The position numbers and the translations under genes were made by a program. Shown here piece after piece: positions 1-5,720 of a stretch of 6,959 nucleotides of DNA (position 1 is its first letter; the number at the start of each line of letters is the position of its first letter). Origin of the DNA: an uncultured Lachnospiraceae bacterium (GTDB lineage Bacteria; Bacillota; Clostridia; Lachnospirales; Lachnospiraceae); NCBI GenBank assembly GCA_947594085.1, contig CANQEB010000127.1, positions 1-6,959 of the forward strand, in the 5' to 3' direction. Under the pieces are notes generated by a model. That model searched no databases, had not been told where the DNA came from, and worked only from the letters and a program-made list of their open reading frames with translations.

Positions 1-255
1 AACACGGTGGCAGTGTTCCGAATCGATCAGGAGACCGGCATGCTCACGCGGCTCTGTGTCCTTCCGATCAGCGGAGACTACCCGAAGGACATCGATGTGC
101 TCCCGGGAGAGCGGACGCTGGTGGTGCTGAACCATGAGACGAACGAAATCCGTTTCTTCACGGTCGATTACGACAAAGGGCTGCTCGTCATGAAGGGCAG
201 ACCGCTGAAGATCGAGACGCCGAACTGCATCCTGATCTCGAAGTGTGAGGAATGA
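1..255 (+). CDS. Lactonase family protein (6-phosphogluconolactonase-type beta-propeller), C-terminal part
   Basis: The reading frame is open from base 1, so the gene starts left of the window; 84 residues and the TGA stop are seen. The visible part reads like the last blades of a seven-bladed propeller of the YbhE/Pgl type (COG2706-like): a P-K-D-I-D-V-L-P-G-E-R-T-L-V-V-L-N strand, a polar turn (NHETNEIRFF), then F-T-V-D-Y-D-K-G-L-L, and a closing strand ending in TPNCILIS, which corresponds to the usual 'pxPvcixf' end of this family. Characterised members hydrolyse 6-phosphogluconolactone in the pentose phosphate pathway, but many paralogues have unproven substrates and the active-site residues lie outside this window. 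The stop codon overlaps an in-frame ATG of the next gene (ATGA), and the more likely start of that gene is 41 bases further on, so the two are probably co-transcribed. The family call is fairly sure; the exact substrate is not. Confidence 0.82.
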   Translation, partial: NTVAVFRIDQETGMLTRLCVLPISGDYPKDIDVLPGERTLVVLNHETNEIRFFTVDYDKGLLVMKGRPLKIETPNCILISKCEE

Positions 256-281
256 GTACGGTGGCGAAAGCTGCCCTGAAC

Positions 282-288
282 GGGGGGG
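282..288 (+). promoter_or_regulatory. G-rich ribosome binding site candidate for the sigma-factor gene
   Basis: A run of seven G lies 8 bases before ATG 297. It is an imperfect match to GGAGG but better placed than the GAGGA directly abutting ATG 252, which leaves no spacer. A third in-frame ATG at 309 has AGGA at 301-304 with a 4-base spacer. The site favours 297 but does not exclude 309. Confidence 0.4.
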
Positions 289-296
289 AATATAGG

Positions 297-1052
297 ATGA
301 AGGATGAAATGACATGGGGCGATTCGAGGCTTAAGCCTAATGATATCATGCCGTCGCTCCTGGAATACTACCAAAGTGGCGACGAGCGCCTGGTGGGGAT
401 AGCGAAGGAGCGGGTTGTCACTTTCTATGGCAGATATGTCAGGAAGCTTATTTTGACAGATTATCCGTCTTTTGCAAAGAAACACGGAGATGATCTGTTT
501 CAGGAGGGCATGGTTGGACTGCTCGAGGCACTGAAGACATACGACGGGACGCACGCGTTCACGACCTGCAGCAAGCCCCTCATCAAGCATGAGGTCTCCG
601 CGTACGTAAGTAGTCTGACGGGCAACGGGACACTTTACTACGCGAAAAACCAGAAGAAGGTTAAGGAGGCAATGTCCTGGCTGAAACAGAAGGGCGTCGA
701 GGTTACGGTTGAGCATATTTCGCAGCTTACTGGCCTGAGCAGAAAGGTGGTTTCGCGCGAGCTGAGCGCGCTGGAGCGCACAAATTTCGTCTATATGGAC
801 GGTCTTGAATCGACGGACGCTTTGCGGCCGGCGGAGCCGCAGAAGCCCGTGGACAAGATCGTGGAGGAGAAGATTCTGCGGGAAAAGCTCGCGGAGGGCA
901 TCCGGCAGCTGGACGAGGACAAAAAGCTGTTTCTGGCACAATATTTCAGCAAGGAACCGCTGCAGGAGAAAGGAAAGCTGAGCCGTTACATGAGGCAGAA
1001 GAAATTCGACGAAATATGCGATGAGCTGAAGCGTGCCATGCGCCGACTATAG
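297..1052 (+). CDS. Divergent sigma-70 family RNA polymerase sigma factor
   Basis: The product is a 251-residue soluble protein with sigma-70 organisation. Residues about 30-105 look like region 2: D-L-F-Q-E-G-M-V-G-L-L-E-A-L at 66-79 is the region 2.2 core-binding signature, and Y-D-G-T-H-A-F-T-T at 82-90 replaces the usual 'fD...FsTya' of regions 2.3-2.4. Residues about 113-168 look like region 3, with a helix-turn-helix-like V-T-V-E-H-I-S-Q-L-T-G-L-S at 136-148. The tail, 190-251, is highly charged and in the place of region 4, but its helix-turn-helix is poorly recognisable (L-S-R-Y-M-R-Q-K-K-F-D-E-I at 228-240). This implies a regulator that directs RNA polymerase to a special promoter set; the regulon cannot be read from the window. 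The frame is open back to ATG 252, overlapping the lactonase stop, but 297 has the better ribosome site; 309 is also possible. It differs from housekeeping SigA (much longer) and from ECF factors (no region 3), and is nearest in plan to SigB/F/G or to accessory sigma factors of Clostridia. Confidence 0.75.
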   Translation: MKDEMTWGDSRLKPNDIMPSLLEYYQSGDERLVGIAKERVVTFYGRYVRKLILTDYPSFAKKHGDDLFQEGMVGLLEALKTYDGTHAFTTCSKPLIKHEVSAYVSSLTGNGTLYYAKNQKKVKEAMSWLKQKGVEVTVEHISQLTGLSRKVVSRELSALERTNFVYMDGLESTDALRPAEPQKPVDKIVEEKILREKLAEGIRQLDEDKKLFLAQYFSKEPLQEKGKLSRYMRQKKFDEICDELKRAMRRL

Positions 1053-1102
1053 CAGGCGAGCAAAATGCCATGCATCTTGTCGTTTGCAATAAGTATGAGA
1101 TC

Positions 1103-1110
1103 AGAGAGGG
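1103..1110 (+). promoter_or_regulatory. Ribosome binding site that fixes the aroC start
   Basis: AGAGAGGG lies 8 bases before ATG 1119. It marks the real start of aroC, because the frame is open back to an ATG at 1065 that has no comparable site and would add 18 residues not expected in chorismate synthase. Confidence 0.7.
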
Positions 1111-1118
1111 ATTCCGAT

Positions 1119-2228
1119 ATGGCAGGATCAACCTTTGGAACTGTTTTTAAAATAATGACCTGGGGAGAATCGCACGGGGCGGGCATCGGCGTTGTGATTG
1201 ACGGCTGTCCGGCCGGTCTGGCGCTTTGCGAAGCGGACATCCAGGCATATCTCGACCGGCGCAGACCCGGGCAGAACCGCTATACGACGGCGCGCGCGGA
1301 AGCGGATGCGGTCGAGATCCTTTCGGGAGTCTTTGAGGGAATGACTACGGGCACACCGATTTCGCTGCTGGTGCGCAACCAGGATCAGCGTTCCCGTGAT
1401 TATGGAAATATCGCTGAGCTCTATCGTCCGGGGCATGCGGATTACCCCTACGATGTAAAATACGGTTTCCGCGATTATCGTGGCGGCGGGCGCTCCTCCG
1501 GGCGCGAGACGATCGGGCGCGTGGCGGCGGGCGCGGTTGCGATGAAGCTTCTGCAAGAGCTCGGGATCGCTGTGCGCGCATATGTCAGCGTGATCGGGCC
1601 AGTGAGCATCGACCGGTCACACTTGGATTTTTCATTCATCGAAAAGAGTCCGGTGGGTATGCCGGATGCGTTGGCGAGCGAGCGTGCTGTCGCATATCTT
1701 GAGGAGTGCATGCGTGCGCAGGATTCCTGCGGCGGCGTGGTGGAGTGCGTCGCGGAGCATGTGCCGGCGGGCTTAGGAGAGCCGGTTTTCGAAAAGCTCG
1801 ACGCAAACCTGGCGAAGGCGGTCATGTCGATCGGCGCTGTCAAGGCCGTGGAGATCGGCGATGGCACGCTGGTTTCCGGGTACAGAGGCTCTGAGAACAA
1901 CGACTGCTACGCGACGGATGAAAACGGTGTCCCGCGCAAAGCCACAAACCACAGCGGCGGTATTCTGGGCGGCATCAGCGACGGAAGTCCGATCATCGTA
2001 CGCGCTTCCTTCAAGCCGACTCCGTCGATCGCACAGCCGCAGAGCATGCTGGGACGGGACGGGAAATGTCACGAGGAGGCGATCCACGGCCGCCATGATC
2101 CGATTGTCGTCGCGCGCGCGGCGGTTGTCGTCGAGGCGATGACGGCGCTCACGCTCGCGGATCATTTGCTGCTCGCCGCGACATCCCGCGTGGAGAATCT
2201 AAAACGCGTTTACGGGCCTGCGCGATGA
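1119..2228 (+). CDS. aroC: Chorismate synthase
   Basis: The enzyme converts 5-enolpyruvylshikimate 3-phosphate to chorismate by an anti-1,4 elimination needing reduced FMN; it is the last step of the shikimate pathway, feeding aromatic amino acids and folate, and acts as a cytoplasmic homotetramer. The 369-residue product has the normal family length. It opens with S-T-F-G and has the first signature G-E-S-H-G at 16-20 (catalytic His 19), R-R-R-P-G-Q at 47-52, R-P-G-H-A-D-Y at 103-109, the second signature G-R-S-S-G-R-E-T at 124-131 followed by an A/G-rich helix, a G-G-I-L-G-G-I-S-D-G stretch before the C-terminal third, and the third signature R-H-D-P at 325-328. The start at 1119 is chosen because it has a good ribosome site and directly precedes the conserved S-T-F-G. 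It follows the sigma-factor gene by 66 bases without a visible terminator, and its stop codon lies in the loop of a terminator-like hairpin. No other shikimate gene is seen. Identification is very sure. Confidence 0.97.
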   Translation: MAGSTFGTVFKIMTWGESHGAGIGVVIDGCPAGLALCEADIQAYLDRRRPGQNRYTTARAEADAVEILSGVFEGMTTGTPISLLVRNQDQRSRDYGNIAELYRPGHADYPYDVKYGFRDYRGGGRSSGRETIGRVAAGAVAMKLLQELGIAVRAYVSVIGPVSIDRSHLDFSFIEKSPVGMPDALASERAVAYLEECMRAQDSCGGVVECVAEHVPAGLGEPVFEKLDANLAKAVMSIGAVKAVEIGDGTLVSGYRGSENNDCYATDENGVPRKATNHSGGILGGISDGSPIIVRASFKPTPSIAQPQSMLGRDGKCHEEAIHGRHDPIVVARAAVVVEAMTALTLADHLLLAATSRVENLKRVYGPAR

Positions 2229-2239
2229 CGCAGGCCTTT
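2214..2239 (+). terminator. GC-rich hairpin terminator overlapping the aroC stop
   Basis: A perfect 8-bp inverted repeat, GGCCTGCG at 2215-2222 and CGCAGGCC at 2229-2236, encloses a 6-base loop (CGATGA) and is followed by TTT and then CGACTTT. The stem is strong but the U-tract is short and interrupted, so termination may be incomplete. The aroC stop TGA (2226-2228) lies in the loop. It is the only terminator-like structure between aroC and the LysM gene. Confidence 0.65.
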
Positions 2240-2275
2240 CGACTTTCCTGGGCTTTTCCCTGCTGAACAATGCAA

Positions 2276-2305
2276 TCGACTTTTGTATGAAACGGCATAT
2301 ATTAT
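2276..2305 (+). promoter_or_regulatory. Possible sigma-A promoter of the LysM gene
   Basis: TCGACT at 2276-2281 (4 of 6 to TTGACA) and TATTAT at 2300-2305 (5 of 6 to TATAAT) are separated by 18 bases; an overlapping TATATT at 2298-2303 would give 16. It lies after the aroC hairpin and about 28 bases before the LysM start, in a locally AT-rich stretch. The -35 box is weak, so this is a reasonable rather than a firm call. Confidence 0.4.
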
Positions 2306-2332
2306 AGCAGACTATATTTTCCGGAGAAGAAT

Positions 2333-2518
2333 ATGGATTATTTCTGCAAGTGCATCGGTTTCGTACACACGATTGAGAAGGGGGATACCTTGTACCTTCT
2401 CGGGAAAAAGTACCATGTCAAAGTGTCAGCTCTGATCTTCGCGAATCCATACCTCGATGTCTATAACCTCCAGCCGGGGGATCAGATCTGTATTCCAAAG
2501 CTTCGACCGTTTTCTTAA
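2333..2518 (+). CDS. Small stand-alone LysM domain protein
   Basis: The product has 61 residues and is nearly all one LysM domain: residues 12-55 run H-T-I-E-K-G-D-T-L-Y-L-L-G-K-K-Y, then V-S-A-L-I-F-A-N-P at 32-40, and N-L-Q-P-G-D-Q-I-C-I-P-K at 45-56. These match the family pattern 'ytVkkGDTLysIAkky.vsv..L...N......L.pGq.i.IP'. LysM domains bind N-acetylglucosamine-containing glycans, chiefly peptidoglycan or, in spore formers, cortex and coat layers. There is no signal peptide or membrane segment: the 11 residues before the domain (with C-K-C at 5-7) are too short and polar. The protein may thus stay in the cell, be placed on a forespore surface, or leave by lysis. The ribosome site GGAG at 2323-2326 lies 6 bases before the ATG. 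It stands alone between aroC's hairpin and the strong promoter of the next gene. The domain is sure; the role is not known. Confidence 0.85.
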   Translation: MDYFCKCIGFVHTIEKGDTLYLLGKKYHVKVSALIFANPYLDVYNLQPGDQICIPKLRPFS

Positions 2519-2555
2519 AAAAATCTAAAGAAGCACAAAACGAGAGCGCACTTCA

Positions 2556-2584
2556 TTGACAAATTGTTTTTACAAAATTATAAT
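2556..2584 (+). promoter_or_regulatory. Consensus sigma-A promoter of the rhomboid-like gene
   Basis: TTGACA at 2556-2561 and TATAAT at 2579-2584 match both consensus boxes fully, with the ideal 17-base spacer and an AT-rich upstream stretch (A-runs at 2517-2523). Transcription would begin near 2591, leaving a leader of about 78 bases before ATG 2669. It should be strong and constitutive unless a regulator binds it. Confidence 0.88.
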
Positions 2585-2656
2585 GTTGAAAGATAGTTTC
2601 GAAGCACCGGGAGACAAGTGGCATTTCTGGTGGCGGAGCGGGAGAATTGGCTTGAA

Positions 2657-2662
2657 AGAGGA
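2657..2662 (+). promoter_or_regulatory. Ribosome binding site that fixes the rhomboid-like start
   Basis: AGAGGA lies 6 bases before ATG 2669. An in-frame GTG at 2618 has GGGAG at 2609-2613 with a 4-base spacer and would add 17 polar residues; ATG 2669 is preferred because of its codon, spacing and the N-terminus it gives. Confidence 0.6.
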
Positions 2663-2668
2663 CAGAAT

Positions 2669-3487
2669 ATGGGATTTTTAGATAAAATGGAGCAGAAATA
2701 CGGAAAGTACGCGATCAGAAACCTGCCTGCCATCATCATCGGCATGTATATCGCAGGGTATGTGATTGCACTTTTGATGCCGAATGTACAGGGATTCCTG
2801 ACGCTGCATCCGGGGTTGATCATGCGGGGACAGGTATGGCGGCTGGTGACGTGGCTTTTGATTCCGCCGGGAGGATTGGATATCTTTACGATTATCATGC
2901 TTTATTTCTATTTTTCTCTCGGACGGTCGCTGGAGTACACCTGGGGCGCGTTTAAGTTCAACGTGTATATTATTTCAGGTATTATCTTCACGATTATCGG
3001 AGCGTTTTTGCTCTATTACGTCGGGGGACGGTACGGATATTTCAGCACATACTATATCAATATGTCGATCTTTCTCGCGTTTGCGCTGACCTACCCGGAG
3101 ATGGAGGTGCTTCTTTATTTCCTGATTCCGATCAAGATGAAGTGGATGGGACTGGTCTATGGGTTTTTTATCGTTCTTTCCCTGGTGCAGGGCGGCTGGG
3201 CTGATCGCGTGTCGATCGTGATGTCGCTTCTGAACTTCCTGATCTTCTTTTTGATGTCGCGAAATGTCAGACGGTTTTCGCCAAAGGAGGTACACCGGAG
3301 GAACGAATTCAAGCGAAATGTGAAGAAGGTGCAGCCGAAGGGCGCGACGCGCCACAAGTGCGCGGTCTGCGGTCGGACGGAGGAGGACGGGGCGCATCTC
3401 GAGTTCCGCTATTGCTCCAAGTGTGACGGAAACTACGAGTACTGCCAGGATCATCTTTTTACGCATCAGCACATCAAAAAACCGTGA
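2669..3487 (+). CDS. Rhomboid/Derlin-like membrane protein, probably non-proteolytic, with C-terminal zinc-binding-type tail
   Basis: The product is 272 residues. A short amphipathic start is followed by about six membrane segments (roughly 20-38, 70-84, 97-118, 124-142, 158-176, 181-197). G-Q-V-W-R-L-V-T at 54-61 is the 'WR' motif of the L1 loop shared by rhomboids and Derlins, and the spacing to the next helices fits the rhomboid fold. The protease residues are missing: no G-x-S-G is seen where the catalytic serine helix should be (Y-Y-I-N-M-S-I-F at 128-135), and the last helix has no histidine. Thus it is probably a pseudoprotease that binds or handles membrane proteins rather than cutting them. 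After a basic stretch (200-230) comes a Cys/His-rich tail: C231-x2-C234, C249-x2-C252, C259-x2-H262 and H266-x-H268, which looks able to bind one or two zinc ions in the cytoplasm. A perfect promoter lies upstream. 'Rhomboid family intramembrane serine protease' is the name automatic annotation would probably give. Confidence 0.72.
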   Translation: MGFLDKMEQKYGKYAIRNLPAIIIGMYIAGYVIALLMPNVQGFLTLHPGLIMRGQVWRLVTWLLIPPGGLDIFTIIMLYFYFSLGRSLEYTWGAFKFNVYIISGIIFTIIGAFLLYYVGGRYGYFSTYYINMSIFLAFALTYPEMEVLLYFLIPIKMKWMGLVYGFFIVLSLVQGGWADRVSIVMSLLNFLIFFLMSRNVRRFSPKEVHRRNEFKRNVKKVQPKGATRHKCAVCGRTEEDGAHLEFRYCSKCDGNYEYCQDHLFTHQHIKKP

Positions 3488-3530
3488 CACAAGACATTTT
3501 AACTATAGGAAAAGAAATCTACCTGCGGTT

Positions 3531-3540
3531 AGCGGCCGCT
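3531..3540. repeat. Perfect 10-base palindrome AGCGGCCGCT in the gap before the LtaS-like gene
   Basis: The 88-base gap 3488-3575 is otherwise AT-rich. It contains this self-complementary, GC-rich decamer 35 bases before the next ATG, followed by GTGGCTTTATCTT. It might be part of a weak terminator for the upstream gene or a protein-binding site. As a hairpin its stem would be only 3 bp (loop GGCC), so the terminator reading is weak. I see no convincing promoter in this gap. Confidence 0.35.
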
Positions 3541-3575
3541 GTGGCTTTATCTTGATTGGTTGACAGAGGAATATC

Positions 3576-5606
3576 ATGGATGTTCAAAAGGAAAAAATTA
3601 AATTTACGAAAATGAGGGCTGCGGGAGCGATCATAGTGACCGCAGCTGTATTACTTGCGGCTGGGCTTGCGGTAAAGGGCGAAGGTATGGATGTCGCGTT
3701 TTTGGCGACAATGCTCATCTCTGCAGCGATAATGGATCTGATTATCCTGTTTCAAATTCAGTTTGGAAGGATTATTTCGGTGATTCTTTGTGTTCTGCTT
3801 CCGGCAGGAGCTTTTTTTGCGCTGGAAAATTACACGCATGTCATCACAGATCTCGATGTGTCGATCATTATCCTGAATCTGTTGTTCTTTTATTTTTTGT
3901 ACGGGTTCATGACCTTTCTCTGCGGAAGCGTCCGCATTGGTTACATCATAGCGACACTGCTTCCGATGCTGTTTGGACTTGCCAATTATTTTGTCGTTAG
4001 CTTCCGAGGCTCGCCGATCGTCCCGTGGGATCTGTTGTCGATCGGGACAGCCGCGTCCGTGGCGAACAATTATTCCTTTACCTTGCAGTGGAAGCAGGCA
4101 CTTGTGGTGCTCATGTTTTTGTGGATTCTTGTGTTTGCAGGAGGGACGAGCCTTAAGGTACATAAGAAGAAGATCCGCCTTTCCGGTGCCCTTGCTTTTG
4201 CACTCTGCCTGTTCGCCTATCTCTCCGGGATTCAGAAGAGCCAGGTGCAGAGCTTTTTTGGCATGGACACCATTCTTTTCACGCCGAATGTGCTGTACCG
4301 CAACAATGGGATCGCGGCGGCGTTCCTCGGGAACCTGAGATTCTTGCATATCGAGGAGCCTGACGGATATTCCCAGGCGCGGACTAAGGAGATCGAGGCA
4401 GAGTATTCAGCGGCAGAGCCATTGACGGAGCAGTCTGGTGGAAGTTCTGCCGAGACTGACGTCGCACAAAATACGGACAGGGATTTGACAGAGTGCCCGA
4501 ACGTGGTCGTGATTATGGATGAGGCATTTTCAGACTTGTCTGTCTGGGGTGATTTTGAGACAAGCGAGGAAGTGATGCCATTCTTCAAGATGATGCAGGA
4601 GGAAGCGATCGGCGGGGAAGTGTATGTCTCAGTCAAGGGAGGCAACACAGCCAACACAGAGTTTGAGCTTTTGACCGGCGATTCGATGGCATTCCTGCCA
4701 GTAGGGAGTATACCTTACCAACAATACATCAATGAGAAGACTCCGTCGGTAGCGAGTCAGCTGAAATCTCTGGGGTACAGCGCGACGGCGATCCACCCGT
4801 ACAATGCGTCCGGCTGGGATCGCAATGTTGTCTACGATTTATTTGGATTTGATGAATTCCTGAGCCTGAAGAATTTTGTCAGCCCACACAAGATGCGCGG
4901 ATACGTCAGCGATCGGGCGGCGTTTGACAAGATTATTGAGGTGTATGAGGACAAGGAAGAGGACGAGCGTAAGTTTATCTTTCTGGTCACGATGCAGAAC
5001 CATGGCGGATACAGCAAAGCATCGCCGGACTTTGATTCCTACCTGAAGCTGACGGGAGTAAAGCAGAAGACGACGAGTGTGCTCGCGACGGAAAAATATT
5101 TGACGCTGATGAATGAGACAGACCGGGCGCTGCAGGATCTGATCCTGTATTTCAAGGAGCAGGAGGAGCCGACAATTGTGCTGATGTTCGGCGACCATCA
5201 GCCGTCCGACTATATTACGAATGTGATTCAGCGCATCTGCAATGTCAAGAGCGAGGAGACGCTGGATTATGCACAGCAGGGATATCGGGTGCCGTTTCTG
5301 ATCTGGAGCAATTATGGTCTGAAGCACCAGTACTACGATGGGATCAGTGTCAATTATCTGGGCGGAATTCTGATGGACGCCGCTGGGTTGCCGCTCTCGG
5401 GGTACCAGAAATTTCTGTCTGACCTGATGAAGAAATTTCCGGTTGTAAATGCGAATGTGTATCGCGACAGCGATGGAACGTTCTATAGCTATGGGGAGGA
5501 CGAGGAGAAGGAGAGCGGCCTTTCAGATTACAGGATCCTGCAGTACAACCATCTGGTCGATGGAAAACACCGGGATGATTCCTTCTTCGGCACTTCTCCA
5601 AATTAA
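3576..5606 (+). CDS. LTA synthase family phosphoglycerol transferase (LtaS-like, sulfatase fold)
   Basis: The 676-residue product has an N-terminal membrane part with about six or seven segments (roughly 15-33, 39-60, 64-84, 93-116, 119-141, 173-190, 203-219), an acidic Ser/Ala/Glu-rich linker (about 261-306), and an extracellular sulfatase/alkaline-phosphatase-fold domain from about 307 to 615. By analogy with Staphylococcus LtaS, E316 (in V-I-M-D-E), the nucleophile T358 (in G-G-N-T-A-N-T-E-F), D540 and H541 (in F-G-D-H-Q-P) would hold the Mn ion, and H407, W414, R416 and H476 line the glycerolphosphate pocket. All are present, so it should be active, moving glycerol-phosphate from phosphatidylglycerol to a growing polymer or glycan. 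The motif P-I-V-P-W-D-L-L-S-I-G at 147-157 is a membrane-proximal feature I associate with clostridial members. The ribosome site AGAGGA at 3565-3570 lies 5 bases before ATG 3576. It follows the rhomboid-like gene by 88 bases, possibly on the same transcript. Family is sure; whether it makes true lipoteichoic acid or decorates another glycan is open. Confidence 0.9.
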   Translation: MDVQKEKIKFTKMRAAGAIIVTAAVLLAAGLAVKGEGMDVAFLATMLISAAIMDLIILFQIQFGRIISVILCVLLPAGAFFALENYTHVITDLDVSIIILNLLFFYFLYGFMTFLCGSVRIGYIIATLLPMLFGLANYFVVSFRGSPIVPWDLLSIGTAASVANNYSFTLQWKQALVVLMFLWILVFAGGTSLKVHKKKIRLSGALAFALCLFAYLSGIQKSQVQSFFGMDTILFTPNVLYRNNGIAAAFLGNLRFLHIEEPDGYSQARTKEIEAEYSAAEPLTEQSGGSSAETDVAQNTDRDLTECPNVVVIMDEAFSDLSVWGDFETSEEVMPFFKMMQEEAIGGEVYVSVKGGNTANTEFELLTGDSMAFLPVGSIPYQQYINEKTPSVASQLKSLGYSATAIHPYNASGWDRNVVYDLFGFDEFLSLKNFVSPHKMRGYVSDRAAFDKIIEVYEDKEEDERKFIFLVTMQNHGGYSKASPDFDSYLKLTGVKQKTTSVLATEKYLTLMNETDRALQDLILYFKEQEEPTIVLMFGDHQPSDYITNVIQRICNVKSEETLDYAQQGYRVPFLIWSNYGLKHQYYDGISVNYLGGILMDAAGLPLSGYQKFLSDLMKKFPVVNANVYRDSDGTFYSYGEDEEKESGLSDYRILQYNHLVDGKHRDDSFFGTSPN

Positions 5607-5610
5607 CGTA

Positions 5611-5640
5611 TTGACAAGGCAGAGCACGCTGTGTTAGGAT
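5611..5640 (+). promoter_or_regulatory. Extended -10 sigma-A promoter of lysA
   Basis: A perfect TTGACA at 5611-5616 is followed after 18 bases by TAGGAT at 5635-5640 (4 of 6), which is preceded by TGT at 5632-5634, an extended -10 element that can offset the imperfect hexamer. The -35 box begins 4 bases after the stop of the LtaS-like gene. Transcription would start near 5647, giving a leader of about 74 bases. Confidence 0.65.
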
Positions 5641-5657
5641 TTCCGCGAAAGAAGTTT

Positions 5658-5691
5658 GCCATGCACAGACGCGGCGCAGCCGGGGCATGGC
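5658..5691 (+). repeat. Inverted repeat / nested hairpin in the lysA leader
   Basis: GCCATGC at 5658-5664 and GCATGGC at 5685-5691 form a perfect 7-bp stem around a 20-base loop, which itself contains CGGC-GCA-GCCG (5672-5682), a second small stem. No T-run follows, so it is not an ordinary rho-independent terminator. It falls fully within the predicted lysA leader, 29 bases before the ATG. It may be a 5'-UTR structure or an operator just downstream of the start point. The leader is too short for a classical lysine riboswitch (about 170 bases or more). Confidence 0.6.
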
Positions 5692-5720
5692 TTCTGAATC
5701 AAGAATGGAGAGCGATAAAC

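Noticed and set aside
453..458. TTGACA inside the sigma-factor gene
   Set aside because: No -10-like hexamer lies at 16-19 bases downstream; a chance match within coding sequence.
168..941. Long open frame on the - strand (257 codons) opposite the sigma-factor gene
   Set aside because: It runs antisense through a gene with clear sigma-70 motifs; the translation is rich in Arg/Leu/His with no domain, and it spans the lactonase/sigma junction. It reads as a shadow of the + strand coding bias.
1070..1150. A 26-codon frame with Tyr, Phe and Trp codons overlapping the aroC start, resembling a leader peptide for aromatic attenuation
   Set aside because: Aromatic codons are scattered rather than clustered, its ribosome site is poor, it ends inside aroC and no alternative terminator/antiterminator stems were found in front of aroC.
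2508..2542. CGTTTT...AAAACG inverted repeat around the LysM stop as a terminator
   Set aside because: Stem is 6 bp, AT-rich and imperfect around a long A-rich loop, and no T-run follows on the + strand; not a believable terminator.
3484..3509. Possible promoter GTGACA ... TATAGG before the LtaS-like gene
   Set aside because: The spacer is only 14 bases and both boxes are imperfect.
3560..3565. TTGACA-like -35 box just before the LtaS-like start
   Set aside because: The matching -10 would fall inside the coding region after the ATG, and the bases belong to the ribosome binding site stretch.
3651..4349. Open frame on the - strand (232 codons) opposite the LtaS-like membrane region
   Set aside because: The + strand encodes plain membrane helices; the antisense product is a Lys/Arg/Gln-rich artefact of hydrophobic codons read in reverse.
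5647..5720. Lysine riboswitch (L box) in front of lysA
   Set aside because: The predicted leader is about 74 bases, far below the size of the L box, and its stems do not resemble the five-helix junction.
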